Positions 37,465 to 46,653 of a stretch of 64,000 bases of DNA are shown piece by piece (positions within the stretch are counted from its first letter, which is position 1; each line of letters opens with the position of its first letter). A program made the translations under genes and the position numbers. Below the pieces are notes generated by a model. The model was not told where the DNA came from, did no database searches, and saw only the letters and a program-made list of their open reading frames with translations. Source of the stretch: Streptomyces sp. R44. GTDB taxonomy: Bacteria; Actinomycetota; Actinomycetes; Streptomycetales; Streptomycetaceae. Location of the stretch: positions 5,022,001-5,086,000 of the forward strand of contig NZ_CP163444.1 of assembly GCF_041053105.1 (NCBI RefSeq), written 5' to 3'.

Positions 37465-39440
37465 CCACGACCACCCTCGCCGTCCTCGTCCCCCTCCTCC
37501 CCTTCCTCGGCTCCGCCGCCGGACTCCTGCTCGGCCGCACCGCGCCCGGCTTCGTCCGCCCGCTGGCCGTGCTGCCGACCCTCGCCGCCGCGGTCCTCGC
37601 GGCCCTGGTCGCCGCCCGCCAGGGCGGGGGCAGGGCCATCGTCGCCGCCACCGAGCTCACCCCGACCGGCTCGATCCCCATCGACCTGAGCCTCTCCATC
37701 GACGGTTTCGCCGCGCTCGTCGCCGTCCTCGTCGGGGTCGTCGCGACCTGCGTGCAGATCTACTCGACCGGCTACCTCCGCGACGACCCGCGCTACCCCT
37801 CGTACGCCGCGCTCGTCTCCCTCTTCACCTCCGCGATGCTGCTCGTCGTCTACTCCGGCGACCTGATGGTGCTCCTGGTCGGCTGGGAGATCATGGGCAT
37901 CTGCTCGTACTTCCTCGTCGGCCACTACTGGGAGACCCCCGAGGCGCGGTCCGCCTCCCTCAAGGCCTTCCTCGTCACCAAGCTCGGTGACGTCCCCTTC
38001 CTCATCGGTCTCTTCGCGCTCGCCGCCGACGCGGGCACGTTCCAGATCAGGGGAGTCCTCGGCGCCGTCGCGAGCGGCGGCCTCGGCCACCCCACCCTGA
38101 TCGCGCTGCTGCTGCTCGCCGGCGTCGCGGGCAAGTCCGCGCTGTTCCCGCTCCACACCTGGCTCCCGGACGCCATGGCCGGCCCCACCCCCGTCTCCGC
38201 GCTCATCCACGCGGCGACGATGGTCGCCGCCGGCATCTACTTCGTCGCCCGGCTGCTGCCCGTCTTCGCCGCCTCCGCCGCCGCGATGACCGTGCTCGCC
38301 GTGATGGCCGCGATCACCATGGTCGGCTCGGGGCTCGCCGCGCTCGCCCAGGACGACATCAAGCGGGTCCTCGCCTACTCGACGATCGGACAGCTCGGCT
38401 ACATGGCCGGAGCCCTCGCCGTCGGCGACCGCGGGGCCGCCGTCTTCCACCTCCTCTCGCACGCCGCCTTCAAGGCGCTCCTGTTCCTCGCCGCCGGTGC
38501 GGTCATCCACGCCGCCGGCACGAACTCGCTCACCGCCATGTCCCGCATGAGCGGCCTCGCGAAGCGCATCCCCGACGCGTACTGGACGATGACCGTCGCC
38601 CTCCTCGCGCTCGCCGCGATCCCGCCCTTCGCCGGCTTCTTCTCCAAGGAAGCCGTCCTCGTGGCCGCCGAACACACCGCCCTCGGCGAGCGGGACGTCG
38701 CCCCCGCCGGGGCCGGCTGGATCGTCCTCGTCGCCGGACTGCTCACGGCCCTGCTGACCGCCGCGTACGCGCTCCGGCTCTGGCTGCGGACCTTCCGCGG
38801 CCGCGGCGCCGAGGCCCCCGACCACGGCCGTCAGCCGATCGCCATGACGAGCGTCCTGTGGGTCCTCGCGATCCCCACCCTGGGCTTCGGTCTGACCGCC
38901 TCGTACCTCGACGACTGGTTCGACGGCAACGCCCTCACCCCGACCCTGACCACGGCCGTCCTCGGCACGGGCCTCGCCGCCGCCGGAGCCGTCATCACCT
39001 ACGCGGTCTGGCGCACCCTCGCCGCCCGCACCCCGGTGACGGCCCCCGTCCCGCACGTCGCCCACCCGGACGCCGAGGCGGGTCAGGTCGAGGCCGAGGC
39101 GCTGCACCTGCCGCACCCCGCCGAGGACCCGGCCGACCCCGGCCGCGCCCTCCTGGGGCCGCTGCACGGACCGGCCGCCGACGGCTTCCGCCTGGACGCC
39201 GTCTACCGGACCGCCTTCGTCCGCCCCGTACTCGCCGCCGCCTCCCTGGTCCGCTTCCTGGACCGCGAGGTCGTCGACACCTACGTCCGCGCCGCGGGCG
39301 ATTCCGCCAAGGGGCTCGGCTGGCTCGTCCGCCGCGCCCAGACCGGCAACGTGCAGACCTACCTGAGCGCCCTGCTCGCCGGCTCCGTCGTCCTGGCGAT
39401 CGTCGCCGTCGCCCTCGCCAACGCCGCCGCCGGAGCGTGA
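37461..39440 (+). CDS. nuoL: NADH-quinone oxidoreductase-like subunit L
   Basis: A 659-residue antiporter-like subunit with about 16 helices, starting at a GTG that overlaps the nuoK stop. Antiporter-family hallmarks are visible: [17 protein letters not shown] (membrane Glu), [32 protein letters not shown] (Lys/His region), and [19 protein letters not shown]. The C-terminus has the long amphipathic/lateral helix and anchor ([16 protein letters not shown]...). Proton pumping distal end of the membrane arm. Confidence 0.95.
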   Translation: MTTTTLAVLVPLLPFLGSAAGLLLGRTAPGFVRPLAVLPTLAAAVLAALVAARQGGGRAIVAATELTPTGSIPIDLSLSIDGFAALVAVLVGVVATCVQIYSTGYLRDDPRYPSYAALVSLFTSAMLLVVYSGDLMVLLVGWEIMGICSYFLVGHYWETPEARSASLKAFLVTKLGDVPFLIGLFALAADAGTFQIRGVLGAVASGGLGHPTLIALLLLAGVAGKSALFPLHTWLPDAMAGPTPVSALIHAATMVAAGIYFVARLLPVFAASAAAMTVLAVMAAITMVGSGLAALAQDDIKRVLAYSTIGQLGYMAGALAVGDRGAAVFHLLSHAAFKALLFLAAGAVIHAAGTNSLTAMSRMSGLAKRIPDAYWTMTVALLALAAIPPFAGFFSKEAVLVAAEHTALGERDVAPAGAGWIVLVAGLLTALLTAAYALRLWLRTFRGRGAEAPDHGRQPIAMTSVLWVLAIPTLGFGLTASYLDDWFDGNALTPTLTTAVLGTGLAAAGAVITYAVWRTLAARTPVTAPVPHVAHPDAEAGQVEAEALHLPHPAEDPADPGRALLGPLHGPAADGFRLDAVYRTAFVRPVLAAASLVRFLDREVVDTYVRAAGDSAKGLGWLVRRAQTGNVQTYLSALLAGSVVLAIVAVALANAAAGA

Positions 39441-39443
39441 GCC

Positions 39444-41021
39444 GTGATCGATATCAGCGAATCCGTGATGCAGTTCCTTCTGGCGTTGATCGTCGCCGGC
39501 CCGCTCCTCGGCGCCGCCGCCGCTCTCCTCCCGGCCCCGCCCGGACTGAAGGGGAAGTCGCCCGACCAGGCCGTGCTCCGCCACGGCGTCACCGTCACCG
39601 GCGTCATCCTGCTCGCCGCGCTCGTCCTCGCCCTCGGCTTCGACCACGACCACCCGTCGAAGATGCAGGCCACGACGGACATCAGCTGGATCAGGGCACT
39701 CGACGTGCGCATCCACCTCGGTGTCGACGGCATTTCCCTCCCCCTCCTGGTCCTGACCGCGCTGCTGACCTTCCTCTGCGCGCTGTACAGCTACTTCAAG
39801 ATGCCGTCGGGCCCGTCCCCGAAGGCCTTCGTCGCGCTCCTGCTCGTCCTGGAGTCCGGCACCCTCGCCACCTTCGCCGTCCTCGACCTCGTCCTGTTCT
39901 TCCTGGCCTTCGAGATGGTCCTCATCCCGATGTACTTCCTCATCGCCCGCTGGGGCGGCGAGGGCAGGCGGGCCGCCGCCTGGAAGTTCATCCTCTACAC
40001 GCTGCTCGGCTCCGTCGTCATGCTGCTCGGCCTGCTCCTCATCGGCGTGAAGGCGGGCACGTTCGACATGGTGGCACTCGCCACTGACAACGGCCGTGGA
40101 CTGACCACGTCCGTGCAGGTCATCGCCGTTCTCGCGATCGGTCTCGGGCTCGCCGTGAAGACCCCGATGTGGCCGCTGCACAGCTGGCTCCCGGACGCCC
40201 ACACCGCCGCCCCGACCGTCGGCTCCGTCCTCCTCGCCGGCGTCCTGCTGAAGATGGGCACCTACGGCTTCGTCCGGATCGTCCTGCCGATCACCCCCGA
40301 CGGCATGCGGACCTTCGCCCCGTACCTCGCGGCCTTCGCCGTCGCCGGGATCATCTACGGATCGCTCGCCTGCCTCGCCCTCGCGAAGCCCGGCAACAAG
40401 GGCGACCTCAAGCGCCTCATCGCGTACTCCTCCGTCGGCCACATGGGCTTCGTGCTCCTCGGCATCGCCACCATGACCCCCACCGGGGTCAACGGCGCCC
40501 TCTTCGCCAACATCGCCCACGGCCTCGTCACCGGCCTGCTGTTCTTCCTGGTCGGCGCGGTCAAGGACCGGTACGGCACCGCCGACCTCGACACCCTCGC
40601 CGGAGCCACCGGCGCCGCCCTCTACGGCCGCGCCCCCCGCCTCGGCGCCCTCCTCGCCTTCGCCTCCGTCGCCTCCCTCGGACTGCCCGGCCTCGCCGGC
40701 TTCTGGGGCGAGATGCTGGCCCTCTTCGGCGCCTTCGACCCGGCCGAGGGCCTCAGCCGCCCCGCCTTCCTCACCTTCATGGCGATCGGCGCCTTCGGCA
40801 CCCTCCTCACCGCCGCCTACCTCCTCGTCGTCGTCCGCCGCGTCTGCATGGGCGGCCCGCGACCCGCGGGGGAGACGGCGATCGCCGACGTCCAGGGGTA
40901 CGAGTTCGCCGCCTGGACCCCGCTCGTCGCCCTCACCGTCCTCGCCGGACTCTGGCCCGCCGTCCTCCTCGGCCTCACCGACCCGGCCGTCCAGCAGCTC
41001 CTCGCCGGAGGCACCCAGTGA
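39444..41021 (+). CDS. nuoM: NADH-quinone oxidoreductase-like subunit M
   Basis: A 525-residue antiporter-like subunit with 14 helices, starting at GTG three bases after the nuoL stop. Landmarks are LAFEMVLIPMYFLIARWGG (membrane Glu), AVKTPMWPLHSWLPDAHTAAPTVGSVLLAGVLLKMG, and NKGDLKRLIAYSSVGHMGF. All expected pumping residues appear retained. Its stop codon is used in part by the following ATG. Confidence 0.95.
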   Translation: MIDISESVMQFLLALIVAGPLLGAAAALLPAPPGLKGKSPDQAVLRHGVTVTGVILLAALVLALGFDHDHPSKMQATTDISWIRALDVRIHLGVDGISLPLLVLTALLTFLCALYSYFKMPSGPSPKAFVALLLVLESGTLATFAVLDLVLFFLAFEMVLIPMYFLIARWGGEGRRAAAWKFILYTLLGSVVMLLGLLLIGVKAGTFDMVALATDNGRGLTTSVQVIAVLAIGLGLAVKTPMWPLHSWLPDAHTAAPTVGSVLLAGVLLKMGTYGFVRIVLPITPDGMRTFAPYLAAFAVAGIIYGSLACLALAKPGNKGDLKRLIAYSSVGHMGFVLLGIATMTPTGVNGALFANIAHGLVTGLLFFLVGAVKDRYGTADLDTLAGATGAALYGRAPRLGALLAFASVASLGLPGLAGFWGEMLALFGAFDPAEGLSRPAFLTFMAIGAFGTLLTAAYLLVVVRRVCMGGPRPAGETAIADVQGYEFAAWTPLVALTVLAGLWPAVLLGLTDPAVQQLLAGGTQ

Positions 41022-42559
41022 TGTCGTTCGCCAGCGAGTCGCTCGTCCAGTCCGTCGACTGGCTCACGATCGCGCCCCCCACCCTCACGGCCGTGGTCGC
41101 CCTCGTCGTCCTCGTCGCCGACCTCTTCGTGCCGCAGGAACGCAAGCAGCTCCTCGGCTGGACCGCGATCGGCGGTCTCGTCGCCGCCCTCGCCCTCCTC
41201 CTGCCGCTGCGCTCCGGCGACCGCGCCACCTTCTGCCTGACCGCCCAGGCCCAGGCCGAGGGCCACGCGCCCGCGTGCAGCTACACGGCCGACCACTTCA
41301 CCCTCGTCATCCAGCTGCTCGTCCTCGCCGGAGCGCTCCTGACGGCGCTGCTCTCCCTCTCGGAGACCCGCGAGAAGCTCCCGGCCGGCGAGTACTGGTT
41401 CCTGCTGCTGTCCTCGGCCGCCGGCGCCGCCCTGCTGCCCGCCTCCCGCGACCTCGCCACCCTCGTCGTCGCCCTCGAAGTGGCCTCGCTGCCCGCGTTC
41501 GCGCTCGTCGGCCTCAAGCGCGGCGACCGCATGTCCGGCGAGGCGGCGCTCAAGTTCTTCCTGTCCTCCGTCACCGCGACCGCCGTCACCCTGCTCGGCG
41601 TCAGCTTCGTGTACGCGGCGACCGGCACCCTGCACCTCGCGGAGATCGCCCAGCGCCTCGACGACGTCCCCGGGCAGCTCCAGACGCTCGCCGAGGCCGG
41701 AGTCGCCCTCACCCTCGTCGGCTTCGCCTTCAAGACGGCCGCCGTGCCCTTCCACTTCTGGGTGCCCGACACCTACGTCGGAGCCCCGCTGCCCGTCGCC
41801 GCCTACCTCTCCGTCGTCGGCAAGGCCGTCGGCTTCACCGGCCTGATCCTGGTGACGGTCGTCGCCTTCCCGTCGTACGCGGACGTGTGGGGCCCGGCGC
41901 TCGCCGTGCTCGCCGCGCTCACCATGACCGCCGGGAACGTCGCCGCGGTCCGCCAGGTGTCCACGCGCGCGTGGAGCGCGGTACGCCTCCTCGCCTGGTC
42001 CTCCGTCGCCCAGGCCGGCTACCTCCTGGTGCCGATCGCGGCCGCCGCGTACTCCAGTGACGACCAGATCGGCGCCACCGTCGCGTACGCCCTGATGTAC
42101 GCCGTCGTGAACCTCGGCGCCTTCGCGATCGTCGCCCTCGTCGCCCGGACCCACCCCGAGAACCGGATCGCGGACTACCGGGGCCTGTACGCCGCCAGCC
42201 CGGCCGCGGCCCTCGCGCTCGGGTTCTTCCTCCTGAATCTGGCCGGTTTGCCCCCGGGTATCATCGGCCTCTTCGCCAAGGTGACCGTCTTCTCGGCGGC
42301 CGTCGACGCGGGCCTCGGGTGGCTGGCCGTGATCATGGGCGTCAACGTCGTGATCGCGCTGTACTACTACCTGCGCTGGACGGCGCTGCTCTTCCGCGCA
42401 CCTTCAGGTGCACCGGAGGGCGCACCGGAAGGCGCCCCCGTCACGCACAGGGCCCCCGCGCCGGTCACCGTGGCGATCGTGCTGACCGCCGCCGCCGGAG
42501 TCGTCCTGTCGGGCTACCCGCAGTTCGCCCTCCGCTTCGCGACGGGCAGCCTCTTCTGA
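41021..42559 (+). CDS. nuoN: NADH-quinone oxidoreductase-like subunit N
   Basis: A 512-residue antiporter-like subunit with 14 helices. The ATG overlaps the nuoM stop by one base. Motifs include VVALEVASLPAFALVGLKRGDRMSGEAALKFFLSS, FKTAAVPFHFWVPDTYVGAPLPVAAYLS and ARTHPENRIADYRGL. It is the second NuoN in the window. Compared with the copy at 1-345, the end reads NLAGLPPGIIGLFAKVTVF, an IGLFAK rather than SGFSGK lysine region, so the two are clearly diverged paralogues. It closes the ten-gene operon. Confidence 0.95.
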   Translation: MSFASESLVQSVDWLTIAPPTLTAVVALVVLVADLFVPQERKQLLGWTAIGGLVAALALLLPLRSGDRATFCLTAQAQAEGHAPACSYTADHFTLVIQLLVLAGALLTALLSLSETREKLPAGEYWFLLLSSAAGAALLPASRDLATLVVALEVASLPAFALVGLKRGDRMSGEAALKFFLSSVTATAVTLLGVSFVYAATGTLHLAEIAQRLDDVPGQLQTLAEAGVALTLVGFAFKTAAVPFHFWVPDTYVGAPLPVAAYLSVVGKAVGFTGLILVTVVAFPSYADVWGPALAVLAALTMTAGNVAAVRQVSTRAWSAVRLLAWSSVAQAGYLLVPIAAAAYSSDDQIGATVAYALMYAVVNLGAFAIVALVARTHPENRIADYRGLYAASPAAALALGFFLLNLAGLPPGIIGLFAKVTVFSAAVDAGLGWLAVIMGVNVVIALYYYLRWTALLFRAPSGAPEGAPEGAPVTHRAPAPVTVAIVLTAAAGVVLSGYPQFALRFATGSLF

Positions 42560-42593
42560 TCCCCCCACAGAGAGAACCGAGGAGCAACACCCC

Positions 42594-43049
42594 GTGCTGA
42601 ACGGATTCAAGGACTTCATACTTCGCGGGAACGTCGTCTCGATGGCCATCGGTCTGGCCGTCGGCTCCGCGTTCACGGCCGTCGTCACGGGCTTCAGCAA
42701 GGCGTTCATCACCCCGCTCATCGGTCTGGCGACCGGCTCGGTCGGCGACTTCAGCGAGGCCAGCTTCACCGTCGGCAAGACCGTCTTCCCCTACGGTCTG
42801 GCGATCGCCGCGGCCATAGCGTTCGTGATCACCGCCGCCGTCCTCTACTTCCTCATCGTCGTCCCGATGACGAAGATCCAGGAGAAGTTCGCCAAGGAGG
42901 AGGCGAACGACCCGAAGTCGGAGAAGCGCGACTGCCCCCGCTGCTTCACCGAGATCCCGGCCATCGCCTCCCGCTGCGCCCACTGCACCAGCGAGGTCGA
43001 GCCCACGGCCGCCGTCATCGGCCTGGGGAAGGTCCCCGCGGCCCGCTGA
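42594..43049 (+). CDS. mscL: Large-conductance mechanosensitive channel with C-terminal zinc ribbon
   Basis: A 151-residue MscL-type channel subunit, starting at GTG with GAGGAG upstream. [28 protein letters not shown] is the canonical N-terminal amphipathic helix plus TM1, and [27 protein letters not shown] is TM2. After residue about 112 the usual helical bundle is replaced by [18 protein letters not shown], a four-cysteine zinc-ribbon-like knuckle. MscL releases solutes under membrane tension. The redox- or metal-sensitive tail suggests extra control (inference). It is the first gene after the nuo operon, 34 bases downstream. Confidence 0.88.
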   Translation: MLNGFKDFILRGNVVSMAIGLAVGSAFTAVVTGFSKAFITPLIGLATGSVGDFSEASFTVGKTVFPYGLAIAAAIAFVITAAVLYFLIVVPMTKIQEKFAKEEANDPKSEKRDCPRCFTEIPAIASRCAHCTSEVEPTAAVIGLGKVPAAR

Positions 43050-43195
43050 TCACCCGTACGGCCCACACGGCGCCCCGTGCGAGCTGGGGAACCCGAACCT
43101 TCCGCCTGGCGTTGACCAGTACGGGAGGGTCCACTGGAGACGTGGATCACCACGAGGAAAAGGGTTCCCCTGCCGCACCACCTGGAGGGCGTACC

Positions 43196-44059
43196 GTGCA
43201 CCGCCGGCACAACGGGCTGAGGACCGCCGTCCTCCTCGGAGGGCTCTCGGCCCTCATCATCGTCATCGGCAGCTTCTTCGGGCGCACGGGGCTGATCGTC
43301 GCACTGCTCGTGGCGCTCGGCACCAACGCGTACGCGTACTGGAACAGCGACAAGCTGGCGCTGCGGGCCATGCGCGCCCGCCCGGTGAGCGAGTTCGAGG
43401 CCCCGGCCCTGTACCGGATGGTGCGCGAGCTCTCCACGCAGGCGCGTCAGCCCATGCCCCGGCTCTACATCTCGCCGACGCAGGCGCCGAACGCCTTCGC
43501 GACCGGCCGCAACCCGCGCAACGCCGCCGTCTGCTGCACCGAGGGCATCCTCGCGATCCTCGACGAGCGCGAGCTGCGCGGGGTCATCGGCCACGAGCTG
43601 AGCCACGTCTACAACCGGGACATCCTCATCTCCTCGGTCGCCGGAGCGCTCGCCTCCGTGATCATGTTCCTGGTCAACTTCGCCTGGCTGATCCCGGTCG
43701 GCCGCTCCAACGACGACGACGGCCCGGGGATCCTCGGCTACCTGCTGATCCTCATCCTCGGCCCGATCGCCGCCTCGGTCATCCAGCTCGCCATCTCCCG
43801 CTCCCGGGAGTACGAGGCCGACGCCTCCGGCGCCCAGCTCACCGGGGACCCGCTCGCCCTCGCCAGCGCCCTGCGGAAGCTGGAGGCCGGCACCAAGCAG
43901 CTGCCGCTGCCGCCCGAGCCGAGAATCGAGACCGCGAGCCACATGATGATCGCGAACCCTTTCCGGCCCGGACAGGGCCTCTCCAAGATGTTCTCCACCC
44001 ATCCGCCGATGGCCGAGCGGATCGCCCGGCTCGAACAGATGGCAGGTCGACGCCTGTGA
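43196..44059 (+). CDS. htpX: Membrane zinc metalloprotease HtpX
   Basis: A 287-residue M48 protease, the standard length for the actinobacterial form. I chose the GTG at 43196 because GGAGGG sits six bases upstream. Four hydrophobic segments are seen. The active site is VIGHELSHV (HExxH) with the third ligand in [12 protein letters not shown]. HtpX degrades misfolded membrane proteins and is usually induced by envelope stress. The next gene starts inside its stop codon (GTGA). Confidence 0.94.
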   Translation: MHRRHNGLRTAVLLGGLSALIIVIGSFFGRTGLIVALLVALGTNAYAYWNSDKLALRAMRARPVSEFEAPALYRMVRELSTQARQPMPRLYISPTQAPNAFATGRNPRNAAVCCTEGILAILDERELRGVIGHELSHVYNRDILISSVAGALASVIMFLVNFAWLIPVGRSNDDDGPGILGYLLILILGPIAASVIQLAISRSREYEADASGAQLTGDPLALASALRKLEAGTKQLPLPPEPRIETASHMMIANPFRPGQGLSKMFSTHPPMAERIARLEQMAGRRL

Positions 44060-44454
44060 AGACGATCCTCAACGTCATATGGCTGATCCTGTGCGGATTC
44101 TGGATGTTCCTGGGCTACATGCTCGCGGGCGTCCTGCTCTGCATCACGATCATCGGCATCCCCTTCGGACTCGCCGCGTTCCGCATCGGCATCTACGCGC
44201 TCTGGCCCTTCGGCCACACGGTCGTCGACCGCCGCGACGCGGGCGCGCCCTCCTGCGTCGGCAACGTGCTGTGGCTGATCCTCGCGGGCTGGTGGCTCGC
44301 GCTGGGCCACATCACGACCGGGATCGCGCTCTGCATCACGATCATCGGCATCCCGCTGGGCATCGCGAACTTCAAGATGATCCCGGTGTCACTGCTGCCG
44401 CTGGGCAAGGAGATCGTCCCGACGAACCAGGCGTACGGCTACGGCGCGCGCTGA
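44056..44454 (+). CDS. YccF domain inner-membrane protein
   Basis: A 132-residue protein of two tandem YccF repeats. Each repeat has a NV(I/L)WLIL...W..LG opening helix followed by [16 protein letters not shown] or [16 protein letters not shown]. No enzymatic role is known for the family. It is translationally coupled to htpX by a four-base overlap, suggesting a shared role in envelope maintenance. Copy B of the large palindrome begins ten bases after its stop and may end the transcript. Confidence 0.88.
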   Translation: MKTILNVIWLILCGFWMFLGYMLAGVLLCITIIGIPFGLAAFRIGIYALWPFGHTVVDRRDAGAPSCVGNVLWLILAGWWLALGHITTGIALCITIIGIPLGIANFKMIPVSLLPLGKEIVPTNQAYGYGAR

Positions 44455-44463
44455 CGGGCGCCC

Positions 44464-44773
44464 GCCCGTGTGGCCCGCGCCTGTGCTGGGCGGTGCCCCC
44501 CGCCCGTGTGGGCAATCGTCCCGCTGGGGCGGGACGGGTGGGCACACGGGACGGCGCCCTCTCGCGGCGCCTCCGCGTTCCGCGCCTGGACCCGCACGGG
44601 ATGTGTGCGGCGCACGCGTGGTGCGGGTCAGGGCGCGGAAGCCTCTGGCGCCGGCAAAGGCGCCGTTCCGTGTGCCCACCCTCCCCCAAGCTCTCGGCTT
44701 CGCTCGAGCAGGGGGGACCCCCATCGCCCCTGCGGAACGTATGCCCACAACGGGGTGGGCACCGCCCCTGCGG
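44464..44773. repeat. Large imperfect palindromic element, copy B
   Basis: Non-coding block filling the 44455-44774 gap between converging genes. Outer arms 44506-44531 and 44725-44748, and inner arms 44537-44558 and 44659-44680, are nearly identical to those of copy A (29412-29772) and in the same orientation. The G/C-rich subsegment (44681-44724) is present in reverse complement and in the right arm instead of the left. The block would fold into one long hairpin that could terminate transcription from both sides. Confidence 0.8.
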
Positions 44774-44774
44774 A

Positions 44775-46022
44775 CTACGCGCCCGGTGGGACGGCTCGGC
44801 CTCGGCTTACGGCCCAGGCCACCACTCCCGCCGCCATGACCCCCGAGCCCGCCAGGACCGAGCCGACGGGGAGGGCGAAGGCGAGGGCGCCGCAGCCGGC
44901 GAGGCCGAGGGCGGCGAGGGGGCGGTTGCGGCCGCCCAGGGTCCAGGCGGAGGCGTTCGCGATGCCGTAGTAGACGAGCACGCCGAACGAGGAGAAGCCG
45001 ATCGCACCCCGTATGTCCACGGTCGCCGCCACCACGGCCACCACCGCGCCCACCGCGAGCTCCGCGCGGTGCGGCACCTGGAAGCGCGGATGGACGGCCG
45101 CGAGGGCCGTCGGCAGGTAGGCGTCGCGGGCCATGGCCAGGGTCGTACGGGACACCCCGAGGATCAGCGAGAGCAGCGAGCCGAGCGCCGCGACGGCCGC
45201 GCCCACCGCGACCAGCGGCACCAGCCAGCCGGCGTGCGCCGCGCGGGCCGCGTCGGCGAGCGGTGCGGGGGAGGCGGCGAGGGCCGCCGGACCGAGGACG
45301 GTGAGGACGCCGACCGCGACGAGCCCGTAGACGACGAGCGCGAGGCCGAGGGCGAGCGGCACCGCCCGGGGGATGGTGCGGGCCGGATCGCGGACCTCCT
45401 CGCCGAGCGTGGCGATCCGCGCGTACCCCGCGAATGCGAAGAAGAGCAAACCAGCGGCCTGGAGCACGCCCCCCGTTGTGAGCTCTGTGCCGACCGTCGT
45501 GACCCCGCTGCCGCCCGCCCCGAAGGAGACCGCGACGACACATGCGAGCACCGCGAGGACCACCGCCACGATCACCCGCGTGAGCAGCGCCGACTTCTGA
45601 ACTCCCCCGTAGTTGACGGCCGTCAGGGCCACCACGGCGGCGACCGCCACCGCGTGCGCCTGCTCCGGCCACACGTAGGTCCCGACCGTGAGCGCCATGG
45701 CCGCGCAGGAGGCCGTCTTGCCGGCGACGAACGCCCAACCGGCGAGGTATCCCCAGAAGGATCCCAGGCGTTCGCGACCGTACACGTAGGTGCCGCCGGA
45801 GGCCGGGTAGAGGGCGGCGAGCCGGGCCGAGGCCATGGCGTTGCAGTAGGCGACGGCCGCGGCGAGCCCGAGCGCCCAGAGCAGCCCCGCACCGGAGCCG
45901 GCCGCGTCCGTGGCGGGCCCGAGCGCGACGAAGATCCCCGCTCCGATCATCGAGGCGAGGCCGATCACGACCGCGTCGAAGAGGCCCAGGGAGCGGCGGA
46001 GTTCCGGTGTCATGCTCCGCAC
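44775..46022 (-). CDS. APC superfamily amino acid permease
   Basis: A 415-residue transporter with about 12 helices. VVIGLASMIGAGIFVALGPAT is the APC helix-1 signature (GxGIF), and AALYPASGGTYVYGRERLG is the helix-3 family motif. It likely imports or exchanges an amino acid or amine. The start is ambiguous: GTG at 46022 lies two bases after the alkB stop, and the ATG at 46013 would remove three residues. Either way it is coupled to alkB, an unusual partner. Confidence 0.85.
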   Translation of the reverse strand: MRSMTPELRRSLGLFDAVVIGLASMIGAGIFVALGPATDAAGSGAGLLWALGLAAAVAYCNAMASARLAALYPASGGTYVYGRERLGSFWGYLAGWAFVAGKTASCAAMALTVGTYVWPEQAHAVAVAAVVALTAVNYGGVQKSALLTRVIVAVVLAVLACVVAVSFGAGGSGVTTVGTELTTGGVLQAAGLLFFAFAGYARIATLGEEVRDPARTIPRAVPLALGLALVVYGLVAVGVLTVLGPAALAASPAPLADAARAAHAGWLVPLVAVGAAVAALGSLLSLILGVSRTTLAMARDAYLPTALAAVHPRFQVPHRAELAVGAVVAVVAATVDIRGAIGFSSFGVLVYYGIANASAWTLGGRNRPLAALGLAGCGALAFALPVGSVLAGSGVMAAGVVAWAVSRGRAVPPGA

Positions 46023-46023
46023 A

Positions 46024-46653
46024 TTAGACGCTGAGGCCGGTCTCCCTGAGCGTGATGTTCAGGCGCCCGGTCAGGCCGAGTTCGGGTTCGGCCGTCCCCG
46101 GGAACACCTTGGGAACCCCGTGGTGAACCCACCGCGAAGCCCCGCCGAAGACGAAGAGGTCGCCGGAGACGAGGTCGACGTCCTGGTACGGCCTGCCGCG
46201 GGTCTCCTCGTTCCCGAAGCGGAACACACACCGGTCCCCGAGGCTCAGCGACACCACCGGCGCCGGGGAGCGCTCCTCCCGGTCCTGGTGCATCCCCATC
46301 CGCGCCCCCGGCGCGTAGAAGTTCACGAGCGCGGTGTCGGGCGTGAAGCCGCCGTGGTCCCCGTACGCCTCGACGAGCGCCTCCCGGCCCAGCGCGACCA
46401 GCCAGTCGGGCAGCGCGATCCCGAAGGTGTCGAGGTAGCGGTACGGCACCCACTGCCGGCCCAGGGCCAGCGACCGCACCGACATCACGCCGCCGCCGGG
46501 CAGCACCGTCTGCCGGTACGGGAAGGGCCCGCGCCCCCACTCCCGGCAGGCGTCCACCAGCTCCCGCTGGCGCGCGAACGGGAGCCACGCGGGCACGTGC
46601 ACCGCCCCGGGCGCCACCGTGACCCGCTCGCGCGGGAAGAGCCCCTCACTCAC
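46024..46653 (-). CDS. alkB: AlkB-type 2-oxoglutarate/Fe(II) DNA dealkylase
   Basis: A 209-residue dioxygenase. The iron ligands are in GMHQDREE (H-x-D) and WVHHGVPK (His). The 2-oxoglutarate-binding arginines are in GRLNITLRETG (R-N-x-T-x-R). NFY and LSLGDRCVFRFG are further AlkB motifs. It oxidatively repairs 1-methyladenine and 3-methylcytosine. It overlaps ogt by four bases (ATGA), so two alkylation-repair activities are made from one transcript, with the permease gene behind. Confidence 0.93.
   Translation of the reverse strand: MSEGLFPRERVTVAPGAVHVPAWLPFARQRELVDACREWGRGPFPYRQTVLPGGGVMSVRSLALGRQWVPYRYLDTFGIALPDWLVALGREALVEAYGDHGGFTPDTALVNFYAPGARMGMHQDREERSPAPVVSLSLGDRCVFRFGNEETRGRPYQDVDLVSGDLFVFGGASRWVHHGVPKVFPGTAEPELGLTGRLNITLRETGLSV

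Noticed and set aside
37158..40520. A 1120-codon open frame antisense to nuoK-nuoL-nuoM
   Set aside because: Gly/Asp/Glu/Arg-rich composition with no recognisable motif; the plus strand has three complete nuo genes with overlapping start/stop codons.
44464..44773. Short open frames inside the palindromic element
   Set aside because: They read through inverted repeats on both strands, lack ribosome binding sites and have no conserved composition between copies A and B.
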